A DNA stretch of 64,000 nt from Rhodoferax sp. (GTDB taxonomy: Bacteria > Pseudomonadota > Gammaproteobacteria > Burkholderiales > Burkholderiaceae_C). The position numbers and the translations under genes were made by a program. Of the stretch, positions 54,684 to 63,093 are shown in pieces. The notes under the pieces were generated by a model. It did no database searches, was not told where the DNA came from, and saw nothing but the letters and a program-made list of their open reading frames with translations. The stretch covers positions 1-64,000 of the forward strand of contig JACKLK010000007.1 in assembly GCA_024236015.1 (NCBI GenBank), written 5' to 3'. How positions within the stretch are numbered: position 1 is the first letter of the stretch; every line of letters starts with the position of its first letter.

Positions 54684-55849
54684 CGCAGGCTCCCCATCGG
54701 CAGCGCGACCCGGCTCGGCGAGGCCTGCTGCTGCGCACTACGGGTCGATGCCATCGCCCAGGTGATCACGACCACCAGGGCCGCCGCACCCCCGGTGTGC
54801 AACAAGGCGGCGATCAACGGCCAGCCCAGCACCACGTTGCCCAGGCCCGTGGCCAGCTGCAACGCGGCCAAGCCGCCGATCCAGCGCGCCAGGCGCCGCA
54901 GGCCGTCGATCCGCGCGAGTCGCCAGGCCAGCAAGGCCAGCACCACCAGCACCACATAGGCCATCAGGCGGTGGGCGTAATGAATGGCGGTCAGCGCCGC
55001 AAAGGAGATCGCCGTGCCTTCACCCGTCATGCCCAGCGAGCGCCAGATCTCGAATCCCTGGTCGAAACGCATGGCCGGCCACCAGCTGCCCTGGCAGGTC
55101 GGGAAATCGGTGCAGGCCAGCACCGCGTAGTTCGTGCTGACCCAGCCACCCAGCGCCAGTTGCAGCACCAGCAGACCACTGGCCAGCAGCAGGAACACGC
55201 GCGTGCCCGCATCGACCGACACCGGCGGCGTGCCGGCTAGCGCGCGGGTCTGCCACTGGGACTGCAGCGCCAGCAAGGCCAGCAGCAACAGGCCGCCGAG
55301 CAGGTGCAAGGTCACGATGGCCGGAAACAGCTTCATCGTCACCGTCAATGCGCCGAACGCGCCCTGCACGCAGACCCATGCCAGCGTGGCGGTCGGCCAC
55401 CAGGGGTTGAGCGTCGAGGCGTCCGGGCCGGCACGCCGCCACTGGCGCCACGTGAGCACGGTCAGCACCAGGATCAGCGCCCCCACACCGGTGGCCATGT
55501 AGCGGTGGACCATCTCGATCCATGCCTTGTGATGGGTCACCGGCCCGCTGGGCATCGCCGCCTGGGCCGCACTGATGTCGGCATGCGCGCCGACCGGGCT
55601 GGCACTGCCGTAGCAGCCCGGCCAGTCCGGGCAGCCGAGGCCGGAGTCCGTCAGCCGGGTGAATGCGCCGAACAACACCAGGTCGAAGGTCAGGAACAGG
55701 GTGAGCACGGTCACGGCACGCAACCAGTGGGCGGGCGACTGCTTGCGCGCGCGCAGTTGCAGCCAGGCCAGCGCGATGGCGGCCAGCGCCGCGCCCGCGA
55801 GCAGGATCTGCAGAATCGGCGCCAGGTCGACGGCGGCGGGTTCGCTCAT
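54680..55849 (-). CDS. ctaA: Heme A synthase (COX15/CtaA)
   Basis: 389-residue eight-helix membrane enzyme that oxidises heme O to heme A. Heme-ligand histidines lie in IEMVHRYMATGVG, TLHLLGGLLLL, AIHYAHRLMAY and LLHTGGAAALV. The GCPDWPGCYG segment gives the extracytoplasmic cysteine pair. I chose ATG 55849 (MSEPAAVDLAPIL); 14 codons further upstream are open. Coupled to ctaB by a 4-base overlap. Confidence 0.95.
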   Translation of the reverse strand: MSEPAAVDLAPILQILLAGAALAAIALAWLQLRARKQSPAHWLRAVTVLTLFLTFDLVLFGAFTRLTDSGLGCPDWPGCYGSASPVGAHADISAAQAAMPSGPVTHHKAWIEMVHRYMATGVGALILVLTVLTWRQWRRAGPDASTLNPWWPTATLAWVCVQGAFGALTVTMKLFPAIVTLHLLGGLLLLALLALQSQWQTRALAGTPPVSVDAGTRVFLLLASGLLVLQLALGGWVSTNYAVLACTDFPTCQGSWWPAMRFDQGFEIWRSLGMTGEGTAISFAALTAIHYAHRLMAYVVLVVLALLAWRLARIDGLRRLARWIGGLAALQLATGLGNVVLGWPLIAALLHTGGAAALVVVITWAMASTRSAQQQASPSRVALPMGSLR

Positions 55850-55954
55850 CGGAACACTCCGCAGGCCACGCGCGCAGGGCGCATACGCCACCCGGCCACC
55901 GGCCGGGGCAGACGCAAGGGATGACAGTGAACGGCAATCGGGGAACAGCGCATG

Positions 55955-56587
55955 TCAACGTCCCGCCGTGTCCCAGGATGCGCTGGCCCGCAGCACCCGT
56001 TCGATGTCGCGCTTGGCCTTGGCCGCGCCCGCCATGTCGAGTCCGGCCGGGAAGCGCATCATCCAGTTGCCCAGCGGATCCACCAGGTACAGATGGGCCG
56101 GCAGGGCCTGCCCCGCGTCGGCGGCCAGCCACTGGCCGAGTGCGGCCGGCGGCACGCGCAGCACCGTGGCCTGCTCGAGCGCCGGCAACAGGGCGTCGGC
56201 CACCGGCGCGTCGTCGTTGATCAGCCAGACCCGGTCGACGCGCTCCTTTTCCTTGCCCAGGCTTTCGCGCAACTGGCGCTGCATGTACAGGTATTGCTGG
56301 CATGTCGCATCGCAGGCGCCACCCGACACGGTCAGCAGCAACCACTGGCCCTTGAGTTCGCGCAGGTTCACCGTCGTGCCGTCGAGTGCCGTGCCCACCA
56401 GGTCCGGCAGCGGACGCTGCGGATCGATCAGGGTGCCGAAGACCCTGCGCGCCTCGGGCCGCCACACATAGTAGGCAAAGTACGACGCCACCACCGGCGC
56501 CGCGCACATCAGGAACACGATCATCATCTTCCAGCGACCGGCACGGGTGCGGCGTTCGGTCACACCCACCTCGGCCAGCGCGGGCAT
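55955..56587 (-). CDS. SCO-like membrane-anchored protein of the oxidase cluster
   Basis: 210 residues from the ATG at 56587. One membrane helix (MMIVFLMCAAPVVASYFAYYV) is followed by a thioredoxin-like periplasmic domain. It keeps a Cys pair (GGACDATCQQY) resembling, but not identical to, the SCO CxxxC, and a late WMMRFPAGLD segment. Common between SURF1 and ctaA in Burkholderiales; a redox or copper role in oxidase assembly is likely. The frame is open to a TTG at 56668, which would overlap SURF1 by 29 bases. Confidence 0.85.
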   Translation of the reverse strand: MPALAEVGVTERRTRAGRWKMMIVFLMCAAPVVASYFAYYVWRPEARRVFGTLIDPQRPLPDLVGTALDGTTVNLRELKGQWLLLTVSGGACDATCQQYLYMQRQLRESLGKEKERVDRVWLINDDAPVADALLPALEQATVLRVPPAALGQWLAADAGQALPAHLYLVDPLGNWMMRFPAGLDMAGAAKAKRDIERVLRASASWDTAGR

Positions 56588-56639
56588 GGCATGCACCGTC
56601 AGGCCCAGGGGCTGGTCGTCGTGGCCGGGGCGTGGCAGG

Positions 56640-57365
56640 TCAGCGGATGATGATGAAGCGTCGGACAATTTGAAACCAGATAAAGAGAACCGTGATCAAC
56701 CCGCTGAGGGCAAACCACTGAAATGCATAGCCATGGTGCTTGGCGACCCCGGTCTGGATCGCGGCCCAGTCCCGGAGCAGGCCATCGCCTTGCGGGCCGG
56801 TCTGCAGGATGGAATATGCGGCCAATGGCAGACCGGTTTCCTGCGCGAAGCCGGCCAGGTCGAGATTTTGCCGGATCTTGCCCTGCTCCCGGGATTCGAA
56901 CGCGTAAAGCTTGGCTGGGGGCGGGGCGATTCGTCCATCCACCTGCACCGTGCCAACGGCCGGCGGCAGCTCGGGCAAGGCGGTGCGGTCGTTGAAATGG
57001 CGCTGCACCCAGCCCCGCTGCACCAGCACGACCTGCGCGGCGCCGTCGAGCTGCAACGGCGTCAGCACGTAGAAGCCCGGCTTGCCATCCATCTGCCGGT
57101 TCTCCAGGTACACGGTATGCCGGTCCAGCCAGTGTCCGCGCAGGCTGACACGCCGATGCATCCACGCGTGCGGCGCCTGCGAGCCGCCGAGCGCGGCCGT
57201 ATCCAGCGGCGGCAACGCCGCACGCGCGTCGATGTCCGCCTGCAGTGCCTGTTTCTCCGCAGCACGGCTGAGTTGCCAGAGTCCCAGTTGCAGCGTGATG
57301 AACGCGCCCAGCAGCGCGGCACCGGCGATCACCCAGAAGCGGATCGTCAGCCCGGTTTTTGCCAT
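56640..57365 (-). CDS. SURF1 family cytochrome oxidase biogenesis protein
   Basis: 241 residues. An N-terminal helix (FWVIAGAALLGAFITLQLGLWQL) and a C-terminal helix (FQWFALSGLITVLFIWFQIV) enclose a periplasmic domain with family marks GFYVLTPLQLDGAAQVVLVQRGWV and KHHGYAFQWFAL. It helps insert heme A into subunit I. ATG 57365 is chosen; start codons of this gene and the divergent small gene are only 16 bases apart. Confidence 0.92.
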   Translation of the reverse strand: MAKTGLTIRFWVIAGAALLGAFITLQLGLWQLSRAAEKQALQADIDARAALPPLDTAALGGSQAPHAWMHRRVSLRGHWLDRHTVYLENRQMDGKPGFYVLTPLQLDGAAQVVLVQRGWVQRHFNDRTALPELPPAVGTVQVDGRIAPPPAKLYAFESREQGKIRQNLDLAGFAQETGLPLAAYSILQTGPQGDGLLRDWAAIQTGVAKHHGYAFQWFALSGLITVLFIWFQIVRRFIIIR

Positions 57366-57381
57366 CGGATAATCAGCCACC

Positions 57382-57606
57382 ATGATGTACCTTGTCATCC
57401 TCGCGTTCCTGGCCATCATCGGCAGCCTGGCGGCCGCCCTGTATTTCATGCTGCGCGGTGGCGGTCGCGAAGGGCGTTCGACATCCGGTCACATGGCACG
57501 TGCACTGGCGTTCAGGGTCGGCTTCTCCATCGTGCTGTTCATCTGCGTGCTCGTCGCCTGGAAGCTGGGTTACATCCAGCCCACCGGCATACCGGCCGGA
57601 AAATGA
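57382..57606 (+). CDS. Twin transmembrane protein (DUF2909)
   Basis: 74 residues with two membrane helices, MMYLVILAFLAIIGSLAAAL and VGFSIVLFICVLVAWKLGYI, joined by a basic loop (GREGRSTSGHMARAL). It is the only gene on the plus strand inside the oxidase cluster, divergent from SURF1 and convergent with coxC. Function unknown, but this placement is common in Burkholderiales. Confidence 0.9.
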   Translation: MMYLVILAFLAIIGSLAAALYFMLRGGGREGRSTSGHMARALAFRVGFSIVLFICVLVAWKLGYIQPTGIPAGK

Positions 57607-57630
57607 ACCAGGCCGCAGCGCGGCCTGGTT
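57606..57630. terminator. Hairpin between convergent twin-transmembrane and coxC genes
   Basis: AACCAGGCCGC (57606-57616) and GCGGCCTGGTT (57620-57630) form a perfect 11-bp stem with a 3-base loop. No strong T-run; possibly a bidirectional terminator. Confidence 0.6.
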
Positions 57631-57653
57631 GATCGGGGGACGGCAGTACGCCG

Positions 57654-58535
57654 TCAGAGCCAGTAGACCAGCACGTACAGGCCCAGCCAGACGACGTCGA
57701 CGAAGTGCCAGTACCAGGCTGCGCCTTCGAAGCCGAAATGGCGCTCCGGCGTGAAATGGCCTTTCTGCAGTCGCAGCGTGATGAACAGCAGCATCAACAT
57801 GCCGACGAACACGTGGAATCCGTGGAAACCCGTCAGCATGAAGAAGGTCGAACCGAACGCGCCGGACGACAACTTGAGGTTCAGGTCGGTGTAGGCATGG
57901 AAATATTCGTATCCCTGCACACCGAGGAAGGTCACGCCCAGCAGCACGGTCAGCCACATGAACGCGATGGTCTTGCTGCGCTGGCCCGCCTGCAAGGCAT
58001 GGTGGGCGATGGTCAGGGTCACGCCCGAGCTCAGCAGCAAGGCGGTGTTGATGGTCGGCAGCCAGAACGGACCCATGGTCTGGAACGGCTCGACGATGCC
58101 GGCCGGAGACGCGGTCGCTCCGGCCGCGACACTGGGCCAGACCGCCTTGAAATCAGGCCACAACAAGGCGTTCTCGAGGCTGCCCAGCGCCGGCACCGAG
58201 TGCACGCGCGCCCACCACAGGGCCGTGAAGAAGGCGCCGAAGAACATCACCTCGGAGAAGATGAACCAGCTCATGCTCCAGCGGAACGACAGGTCGACCT
58301 TGTTGCCGTAGGCGCCACTCTCGCTCTCGCCGACCGCGTCGCGGAACCAGCGGAACAGCACGACGAACAGCCAGACCAGGCCGAAATACATCGAGTATTC
58401 GCCCCAGCCGACGCCGTTGATCCACTGCCCCAGGCCGAAGAACACGAAGAACAGGCCGATGGACGCCATCACCGGATGGCTGGACGGGCCGGGCACGAAG
58501 TAATACGGCGTGGTGGTATGGGATGAAGAACTCAT
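57654..58535 (-). CDS. coxC: Cytochrome c oxidase subunit III
   Basis: 293 residues, seven membrane helices. Marks are YYFVPGPSSHPVMASIGLF, SEVMFFGAFFTALWWAR, THH-type TIAHHALQAG and TGFHGFHVFVGMLML, with the C-terminal HFGFEGAAWYWHFVDVVWL. Part of the aa3 oxidase core; stabilises subunit I and proton uptake. 61 bases after the DUF2970 gene. Confidence 0.96.
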   Translation of the reverse strand: MSSSSHTTTPYYFVPGPSSHPVMASIGLFFVFFGLGQWINGVGWGEYSMYFGLVWLFVVLFRWFRDAVGESESGAYGNKVDLSFRWSMSWFIFSEVMFFGAFFTALWWARVHSVPALGSLENALLWPDFKAVWPSVAAGATASPAGIVEPFQTMGPFWLPTINTALLLSSGVTLTIAHHALQAGQRSKTIAFMWLTVLLGVTFLGVQGYEYFHAYTDLNLKLSSGAFGSTFFMLTGFHGFHVFVGMLMLLFITLRLQKGHFTPERHFGFEGAAWYWHFVDVVWLGLYVLVYWL

Positions 58536-58596
58536 TTCTGCTCCAGGCTCTCGATTCGATATTCTGTTGACTTGATTCCGATTCCGGCTCGCAGGC

Positions 58597-58821
58597 TCAG
58601 GCCGCGACCCAGTTCACGAGCACGATCAATCCGGCGACCAGCACGAAGACCCCGACAAAGCCGGCGACCAGCACGTGGATCGGATTGATGTGCGTGCCTT
58701 CCTGTTCGTGGTCCTTGCGTCGGCGCACGCCGAAGAACGACCACGCAATCGTCTTGGCGGTGTTCCAGGCCGACGCCGGTTCGGGCGCACTCGCGCCGGA
58801 TGGTTCTTGCCGCGCGCTCAT
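58597..58821 (-). CDS. DUF2970 domain-containing small membrane protein
   Basis: 74 residues. A disordered start is followed by NTAKTIAWSFFGVRRRKDHE (DUF2970 mark) and one membrane helix (LVAGFVGVFVLVAGLIVLVNWV). The ATG at 58821 overlaps the ctaG stop by 4 bases. Typical companion of ctaG and coxC in Burkholderiales; role unknown. Confidence 0.92.
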   Translation of the reverse strand: MSARQEPSGASAPEPASAWNTAKTIAWSFFGVRRRKDHEQEGTHINPIHVLVAGFVGVFVLVAGLIVLVNWVAA

Positions 58822-59432
58822 GAGCCGGCCTTGTTCGGCGCCAGCGGCTCGGGCAACTCGGCGGCCGCGGTGGAACCCGGGGCGGGCGGAACCGGTCCGC
58901 CCACTTCGAAGAAGGTATACGACAAGGTGATGGTCGTGACATCGCGCGAGATCTTGGGGTCGATGACAAAGGCCACCGGCCAGGATTTCTTTTCGCCGGG
59001 CTCGAGCGTGTACTGGTTGAAGCAGAAACACTCGAGCTTGTTGAAATGCGGGCCCGCCTGGCGCGGCGCGTAGCTCGGAATGGCCTGGGCCGCCATGCGG
59101 CGATCCTGGGCATTCTGGAATTCGTAGACGACCGTGGCCAGTTCGCCCGGATGGACCTGGACCGAGCGACGCTCGGGCTTGAAGGTCCAGGGGCCGCGGG
59201 CATTGGCGTCGAATTCGACGGTGATCGTGCGGCTGGTGTCGACCTGGCTGTTCGCCGCCACGCTGGACGTGGCGCCGGGAATGTTGCGGTCGCCCAGCGC
59301 CAGCACGTTGATGCCGGTGATGTTGCAGATCGCGTTGTACAGCGGACCGAGCGCATAACCGAAGGCCAGCATGGCCACGGCCACCACCAGCAGCTTGCGC
59401 GCCATGGTCAGGTTCTGGTAGCGGCGGCGCAT
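58818..59432 (-). CDS. ctaG: Cytochrome c oxidase assembly protein CtaG/Cox11
   Basis: 204 residues. One N-terminal helix (KLLVVAVAMLAFGYALGPLYN) is followed by a periplasmic immunoglobulin-like copper domain with the CuB-delivery motif ECFCFNQYTLEPGE. It inserts CuB into subunit I. Coupled to the next gene by ATGA. Only 3 bases separate it from the upstream small gene. Confidence 0.96.
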   Translation of the reverse strand: MRRRYQNLTMARKLLVVAVAMLAFGYALGPLYNAICNITGINVLALGDRNIPGATSSVAANSQVDTSRTITVEFDANARGPWTFKPERRSVQVHPGELATVVYEFQNAQDRRMAAQAIPSYAPRQAGPHFNKLECFCFNQYTLEPGEKKSWPVAFVIDPKISRDVTTITLSYTFFEVGGPVPPAPGSTAAAELPEPLAPNKAGS

Positions 59433-59435
59433 GGC

Positions 59436-59546
59436 TCAGCCTCCCAGGAACGCCATCTTGACGATGATGCCCAGCATGAAGACGACCGCCACCGACGCCA
59501 GGATCAGGGCCAGGCGCAGGTTGGACTTCTTCTGTTCAGGGCTCAT
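59436..59546 (-). CDS. Cytochrome oxidase small assembly protein
   Basis: 36 residues (MSPEQKKSNLRLALILASVA...): a charged start and one membrane helix. It sits between coxA and ctaG, where Burkholderiales carry a small assembly or stabilising protein. The open frame upstream overlaps coxA and is ignored. Confidence 0.8.
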   Translation of the reverse strand: MSPEQKKSNLRLALILASVAVVFMLGIIVKMAFLGG

Positions 59547-59568
59547 GGTCGTCACGCACGCGGGGGCT

Positions 59569-61191
59569 TCAACCGACGATGCGGGTCGCGGTGGCGTCCA
59601 GCTTCGGCGGGTTCTCGAAAGTGTGGAACGGCGCGGGCGACGGGACTTCCCACTCCAGGCCTTCGGCAGCTTCCCAGGGTTTCTGGGCCGCTTTTTCACC
59701 CTTGCCCATCATGCACGGCAACACGATGAAGAAGAAGAAATACACCTGGGCAATGCCGAAGGCGAACGCGCCCACGGATGCGACCGCATTGAAGTCGGCG
59801 AACTGCATCGGGTAGTCGGCATAACGACGCGGCATGCCGGCCAGGCCCAGGAAGTGCATCGGGAAGAAGGTGATGTTGAACGCGATCAGCGACCACCAGA
59901 AGTGGATCTTGCCGCGGGTCTCGTTGTACATCACGCCGGTCCACTTGGGCATCCAGTAGTAGACGCCGGCGAACATCGCGTACAACGAACCGGCCACCAG
60001 CACGTAGTGGAAATGCGCGACCACGTAGTAGGTGTCCTGCAACTGGATGTCGATCGGCGCCATGGCCAGGATCAGGCCGGTGAAGCCGCCCATCGTGAAC
60101 ACGAAGATGAAGCCCACCGCGAACAGCATCGGCGTCTCGAAGGTCATCGAGCCCTGCCACATGGTGGCGATCCAGTTGAAGATCTTCACGGCCGTGGGCA
60201 CGGCGATCAGCATGGTGGCGTACATGAAGAACAGCTGACCGGTCACCGGCATGCCGGTGGTGAACATGTGGTGGGCCCAGACCACGAAGCTCAGAATCGC
60301 GATGCTGGAGGTGGCGTAGACCATCGAGGTATAGCCGAACAGCCGCTTGCGCGCGAAGGCCGGGACCACCTGGCTGATGATGCCGAACGCCGGCAGGATC
60401 ATGATGTAGACCTCGGGGTGGCCGAAGAACCAGAAGATGTGCTGGTACATCACCGGGTCGCCGCCACCGCCGGGGTTGAAGAAGCTGGTGCCGAAGTGGC
60501 GGTCGGTCAGCGTCATCGTGATGGCGCCCGCGAGCACCGGCATCACGGCGATCAGCAGGTAGGCGGTGATCAGCCAGGTCCAGGCGAACATCGGCATCTT
60601 CATCAGCGTCATGCCGGGAGCGCGCATGTTCAGGATGGTCACGATGATGTTGATCGAGCCCATGATGGAGCTCGCGCCCAGGATGTGCAGCGCGAAGATG
60701 CCGGCGTCCATGCTCGGGCCCATCTGCAGCGTCAGCGGCGCGTACAGCGTCCAGCCGGCGGCGGGGGCGCCACCGGGCATGAAGAACGAGCCGACGACCA
60801 TCAGGCCGGCCGGGATCAGCAGCCAGAAGCTGAAGTTGTTCATGCGCGCGAACGCCATGTCGGAGGCGCCGATCTGCAGCGGGATCATCCAGTTCGCGAA
60901 ACCCACGAAGCCCGGCATGATGGCGCCGAACACCATGATGATGCCGTGCATGGTCGTGAGCTGGTTGAACAGCTCCGGGTTCACCAGTTGCAGGCCCGGC
61001 TGGAACAGCTCGGTGCGGATCAGCAGCGCAAGCACGCCGCCGATCATCAGCATCGTGAACGAGAACAGCAGGTACAAGGTACCGATGTCCTTGTGGTTGG
61101 TCGCGAACACCCAGCGCCGCCAGCCGGTGGGGGCGTGGTGGTCATGGTGCTCGTCGTGGGCGTGGCCGTGGTGGTCCAGTACTGCGCTCAT
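59569..61191 (-). CDS. coxA: Cytochrome c oxidase subunit I (aa3 type)
   Basis: 540 residues, 12 membrane helices. Heme and copper ligands: H82 (TMHGIIM, heme a), H258 with Y262 of the cross-linked HPEVY motif, H307-H308 (CuB), and H393/H395 (VVAHFHYVL, heme a3 and heme a). It reduces oxygen to water and pumps protons. The first 20 residues hold eight histidines (HHGHAHDEHHDHH), an unusual metal-binding-like leader. coxB lies upstream. Confidence 0.97.
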   Translation of the reverse strand: MSAVLDHHGHAHDEHHDHHAPTGWRRWVFATNHKDIGTLYLLFSFTMLMIGGVLALLIRTELFQPGLQLVNPELFNQLTTMHGIIMVFGAIMPGFVGFANWMIPLQIGASDMAFARMNNFSFWLLIPAGLMVVGSFFMPGGAPAAGWTLYAPLTLQMGPSMDAGIFALHILGASSIMGSINIIVTILNMRAPGMTLMKMPMFAWTWLITAYLLIAVMPVLAGAITMTLTDRHFGTSFFNPGGGGDPVMYQHIFWFFGHPEVYIMILPAFGIISQVVPAFARKRLFGYTSMVYATSSIAILSFVVWAHHMFTTGMPVTGQLFFMYATMLIAVPTAVKIFNWIATMWQGSMTFETPMLFAVGFIFVFTMGGFTGLILAMAPIDIQLQDTYYVVAHFHYVLVAGSLYAMFAGVYYWMPKWTGVMYNETRGKIHFWWSLIAFNITFFPMHFLGLAGMPRRYADYPMQFADFNAVASVGAFAFGIAQVYFFFFIVLPCMMGKGEKAAQKPWEAAEGLEWEVPSPAPFHTFENPPKLDATATRIVG

Positions 61192-61241
61192 GCTGATTTC
61201 CTTGTCAATTCACTCGTCTTCGTTCGATGGACAACGCGGGC

Positions 61242-62426
61242 CTACTGGCGAGCGCTCTGGACCGCTGCCGGCTGCACGATCTGGCCCGTCTTGTTCGACC
61301 AGTGGTTCTTGGTGTAGGTGATGACCGCGGCGATCTCGGTGTCGCTGAGCTGTTTCCAGGCCGGCATCGCGCCGTTGTTCTGGCCATTGAGCAGGATGGC
61401 GATCTGCTTGCCGGCGTCGGCGTCGAGCACCACGGGCGCGCCGTCGAGCGCCTTGATCGGACCGGCACCCTTGCCGTTGGCCTGGTGGCAGGCCTGGCAG
61501 TTGGCCGTATAGACCTTCTCGCCGCGGGCAACCAGGTCCTCGAGCGTCCACACCTTGGACGGATCGTCGCGCTTGGCGGCGATCTTCTTCATCTCTTCGC
61601 CGACCCACTTGGTGTAGTCCTCGGCCGAGACCACCTTGACGTGGATCGGCATGTAGGCATGTTCCTTGCCGCACAACTCGGCGCACTGGCCGTAGTAGTC
61701 GCCGATCTTCTCGGCGCGGAACCAGGTGTCGCGCACGAAGCCGGGGATCGCGTCCTGCTTGATGCCGAACGACGGCACCATGAAGGCGTGGATCACGTCG
61801 TTGGCGGTGGTGATGATGCGGATCTTCCTGTCCACCGGCACCACCAGCGGGTTGTCGACCTTGAGCAGGTAGTTGTCGAGCGGAGCATCCGCCTTGGGGC
61901 CACCCGCATCGGACAAGGCACGGTGCTCGGCGTCCAGCGCCGACAGGAAACCAATGCCCTCGCCTTCGCCGTTGAGATAGTCGTAACCCCATTTCCACTG
62001 CATGCCGGTGGCCTTGATGGTCAGGTCGGCATTGGTGGTGTCCTTCATCGCGACGATGACCTTGGTGGCCGGCAAGGCCATCAGGATCACGATGATGAAC
62101 GGGATCACGGTCCAGATGATCTCGACCGTGACCGACTCGTGGAAGGTGGCCGCCTTGTGGCCGACCGACTTGCGGTGCTTCCAGATCGAATAGAACATGA
62201 CGGCGAACACGGCGACAAAGATCACCGAGCACACGATCAGCATGAACCAGTGCAGCCAGGCCTGATCGGCGGCGATCTGGGTCACCGGCGGATGCAGGTT
62301 GAGCTGGTTGACGGCCGGGCCGCCCGGCAGGTCCTTCACCTGGGCCAGCGCCATCGGCGCAACAGCCAAGCCGGCACCCGCCATCGTCACCAGAGAAGCC
62401 AACTTGCCCGCAATGCTCTTCATCAT
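61242..62426 (-). CDS. coxB: Cytochrome c oxidase subunit II with fused C-terminal cytochrome c domain
   Basis: 394 residues from ATG 62426. A signal peptide (SLVTMAGAGLAVAPMALAQ) and two helices precede the cupredoxin domain with CuA ligands H213, C248, E250, C252, H256 and M259 (CAELCGKEHAYM). A class I cytochrome c domain follows with heme site CQACH (310-314) and axial Met M354 (NGAMPAW). It accepts electrons from cytochrome c. A TTG two codons upstream (62432) is seven bases from a GAGG and could also start it. First core gene of the oxidase operon. Confidence 0.96.
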   Translation of the reverse strand: MMKSIAGKLASLVTMAGAGLAVAPMALAQVKDLPGGPAVNQLNLHPPVTQIAADQAWLHWFMLIVCSVIFVAVFAVMFYSIWKHRKSVGHKAATFHESVTVEIIWTVIPFIIVILMALPATKVIVAMKDTTNADLTIKATGMQWKWGYDYLNGEGEGIGFLSALDAEHRALSDAGGPKADAPLDNYLLKVDNPLVVPVDRKIRIITTANDVIHAFMVPSFGIKQDAIPGFVRDTWFRAEKIGDYYGQCAELCGKEHAYMPIHVKVVSAEDYTKWVGEEMKKIAAKRDDPSKVWTLEDLVARGEKVYTANCQACHQANGKGAGPIKALDGAPVVLDADAGKQIAILLNGQNNGAMPAWKQLSDTEIAAVITYTKNHWSNKTGQIVQPAAVQSARQ

Positions 62427-62482
62427 GATCAATTCTTTGCCTCAAATATGCACCGGTCCGCACCCCGGGGAATGCGACGCCT

Positions 62483-62956
62483 TCATGCTCCGCGCAATGC
62501 CATCCTGATTTCGCGGGCCAGCACCGGCCGCAATTCAGGCCGCACAAAACGCCCAATATGCACAGTTCTGCCCTGCTCCGACAACGCGATCAGCGAGCTG
62601 TCGGCCGCACCAGGCTCCACCCTGACCCATTCGCGCCGGAACTCGGAGCGGCTCAATCGCCCGCCGTTTTCCTGCTCGATGACCAGTTGCCCTTCGGTCA
62701 GACGAATGGTTTCCCCATCGCTCGCGTGCCGGGCATACACCAGGAACGCGACCCCCACCGCCACGAGTTCGATCCAGGCAATCGGCAGCACCAAAGTGGC
62801 ACCCTTGACCCAGAACAACACACCGATGGCCAGCGACAGCACGCACAGCGACAGGTAGATCAGAACCAGCTGTCGCGGCGTGACCGAGCAGTTACGCCGC
62901 AAGAACCACTGAAAGTTCTGTCCCTGAACCGTCGCGAAGCGAAAAACCGGATTCAT
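62483..62956 (-). CDS. DUF2244 domain-containing membrane protein
   Basis: 157 residues. An RRNCS-type N-terminal motif (WFLRRNCSVTPRQL) is followed by two membrane helices (VLIYLSLCVLSLAIGVLFWV; LPIAWIELVAVGVAFLVYA) and a soluble C-terminal domain (RLTEGQLVIEQENGG). Start chosen at 62956, with GGAAAG upstream; starts 5 and 13 codons earlier are possible. Function unknown; common directly upstream of coxB in Burkholderiales. Confidence 0.9.
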   Translation of the reverse strand: MNPVFRFATVQGQNFQWFLRRNCSVTPRQLVLIYLSLCVLSLAIGVLFWVKGATLVLPIAWIELVAVGVAFLVYARHASDGETIRLTEGQLVIEQENGGRLSRSEFRREWVRVEPGAADSSLIALSEQGRTVHIGRFVRPELRPVLAREIRMALRGA

Positions 62957-63093
62957 CACGCGTCTTTCCATCCCAACGCCATGCCATCTGCACACGGCCC
63001 GGTGAAACCACGGGGAAATGCCCGCAATTCAACCGGGGCATTGTAGCCGACCGACCCGGGCATTCCGCCCCGCTCCGGCATGGCCCTCGCCCT

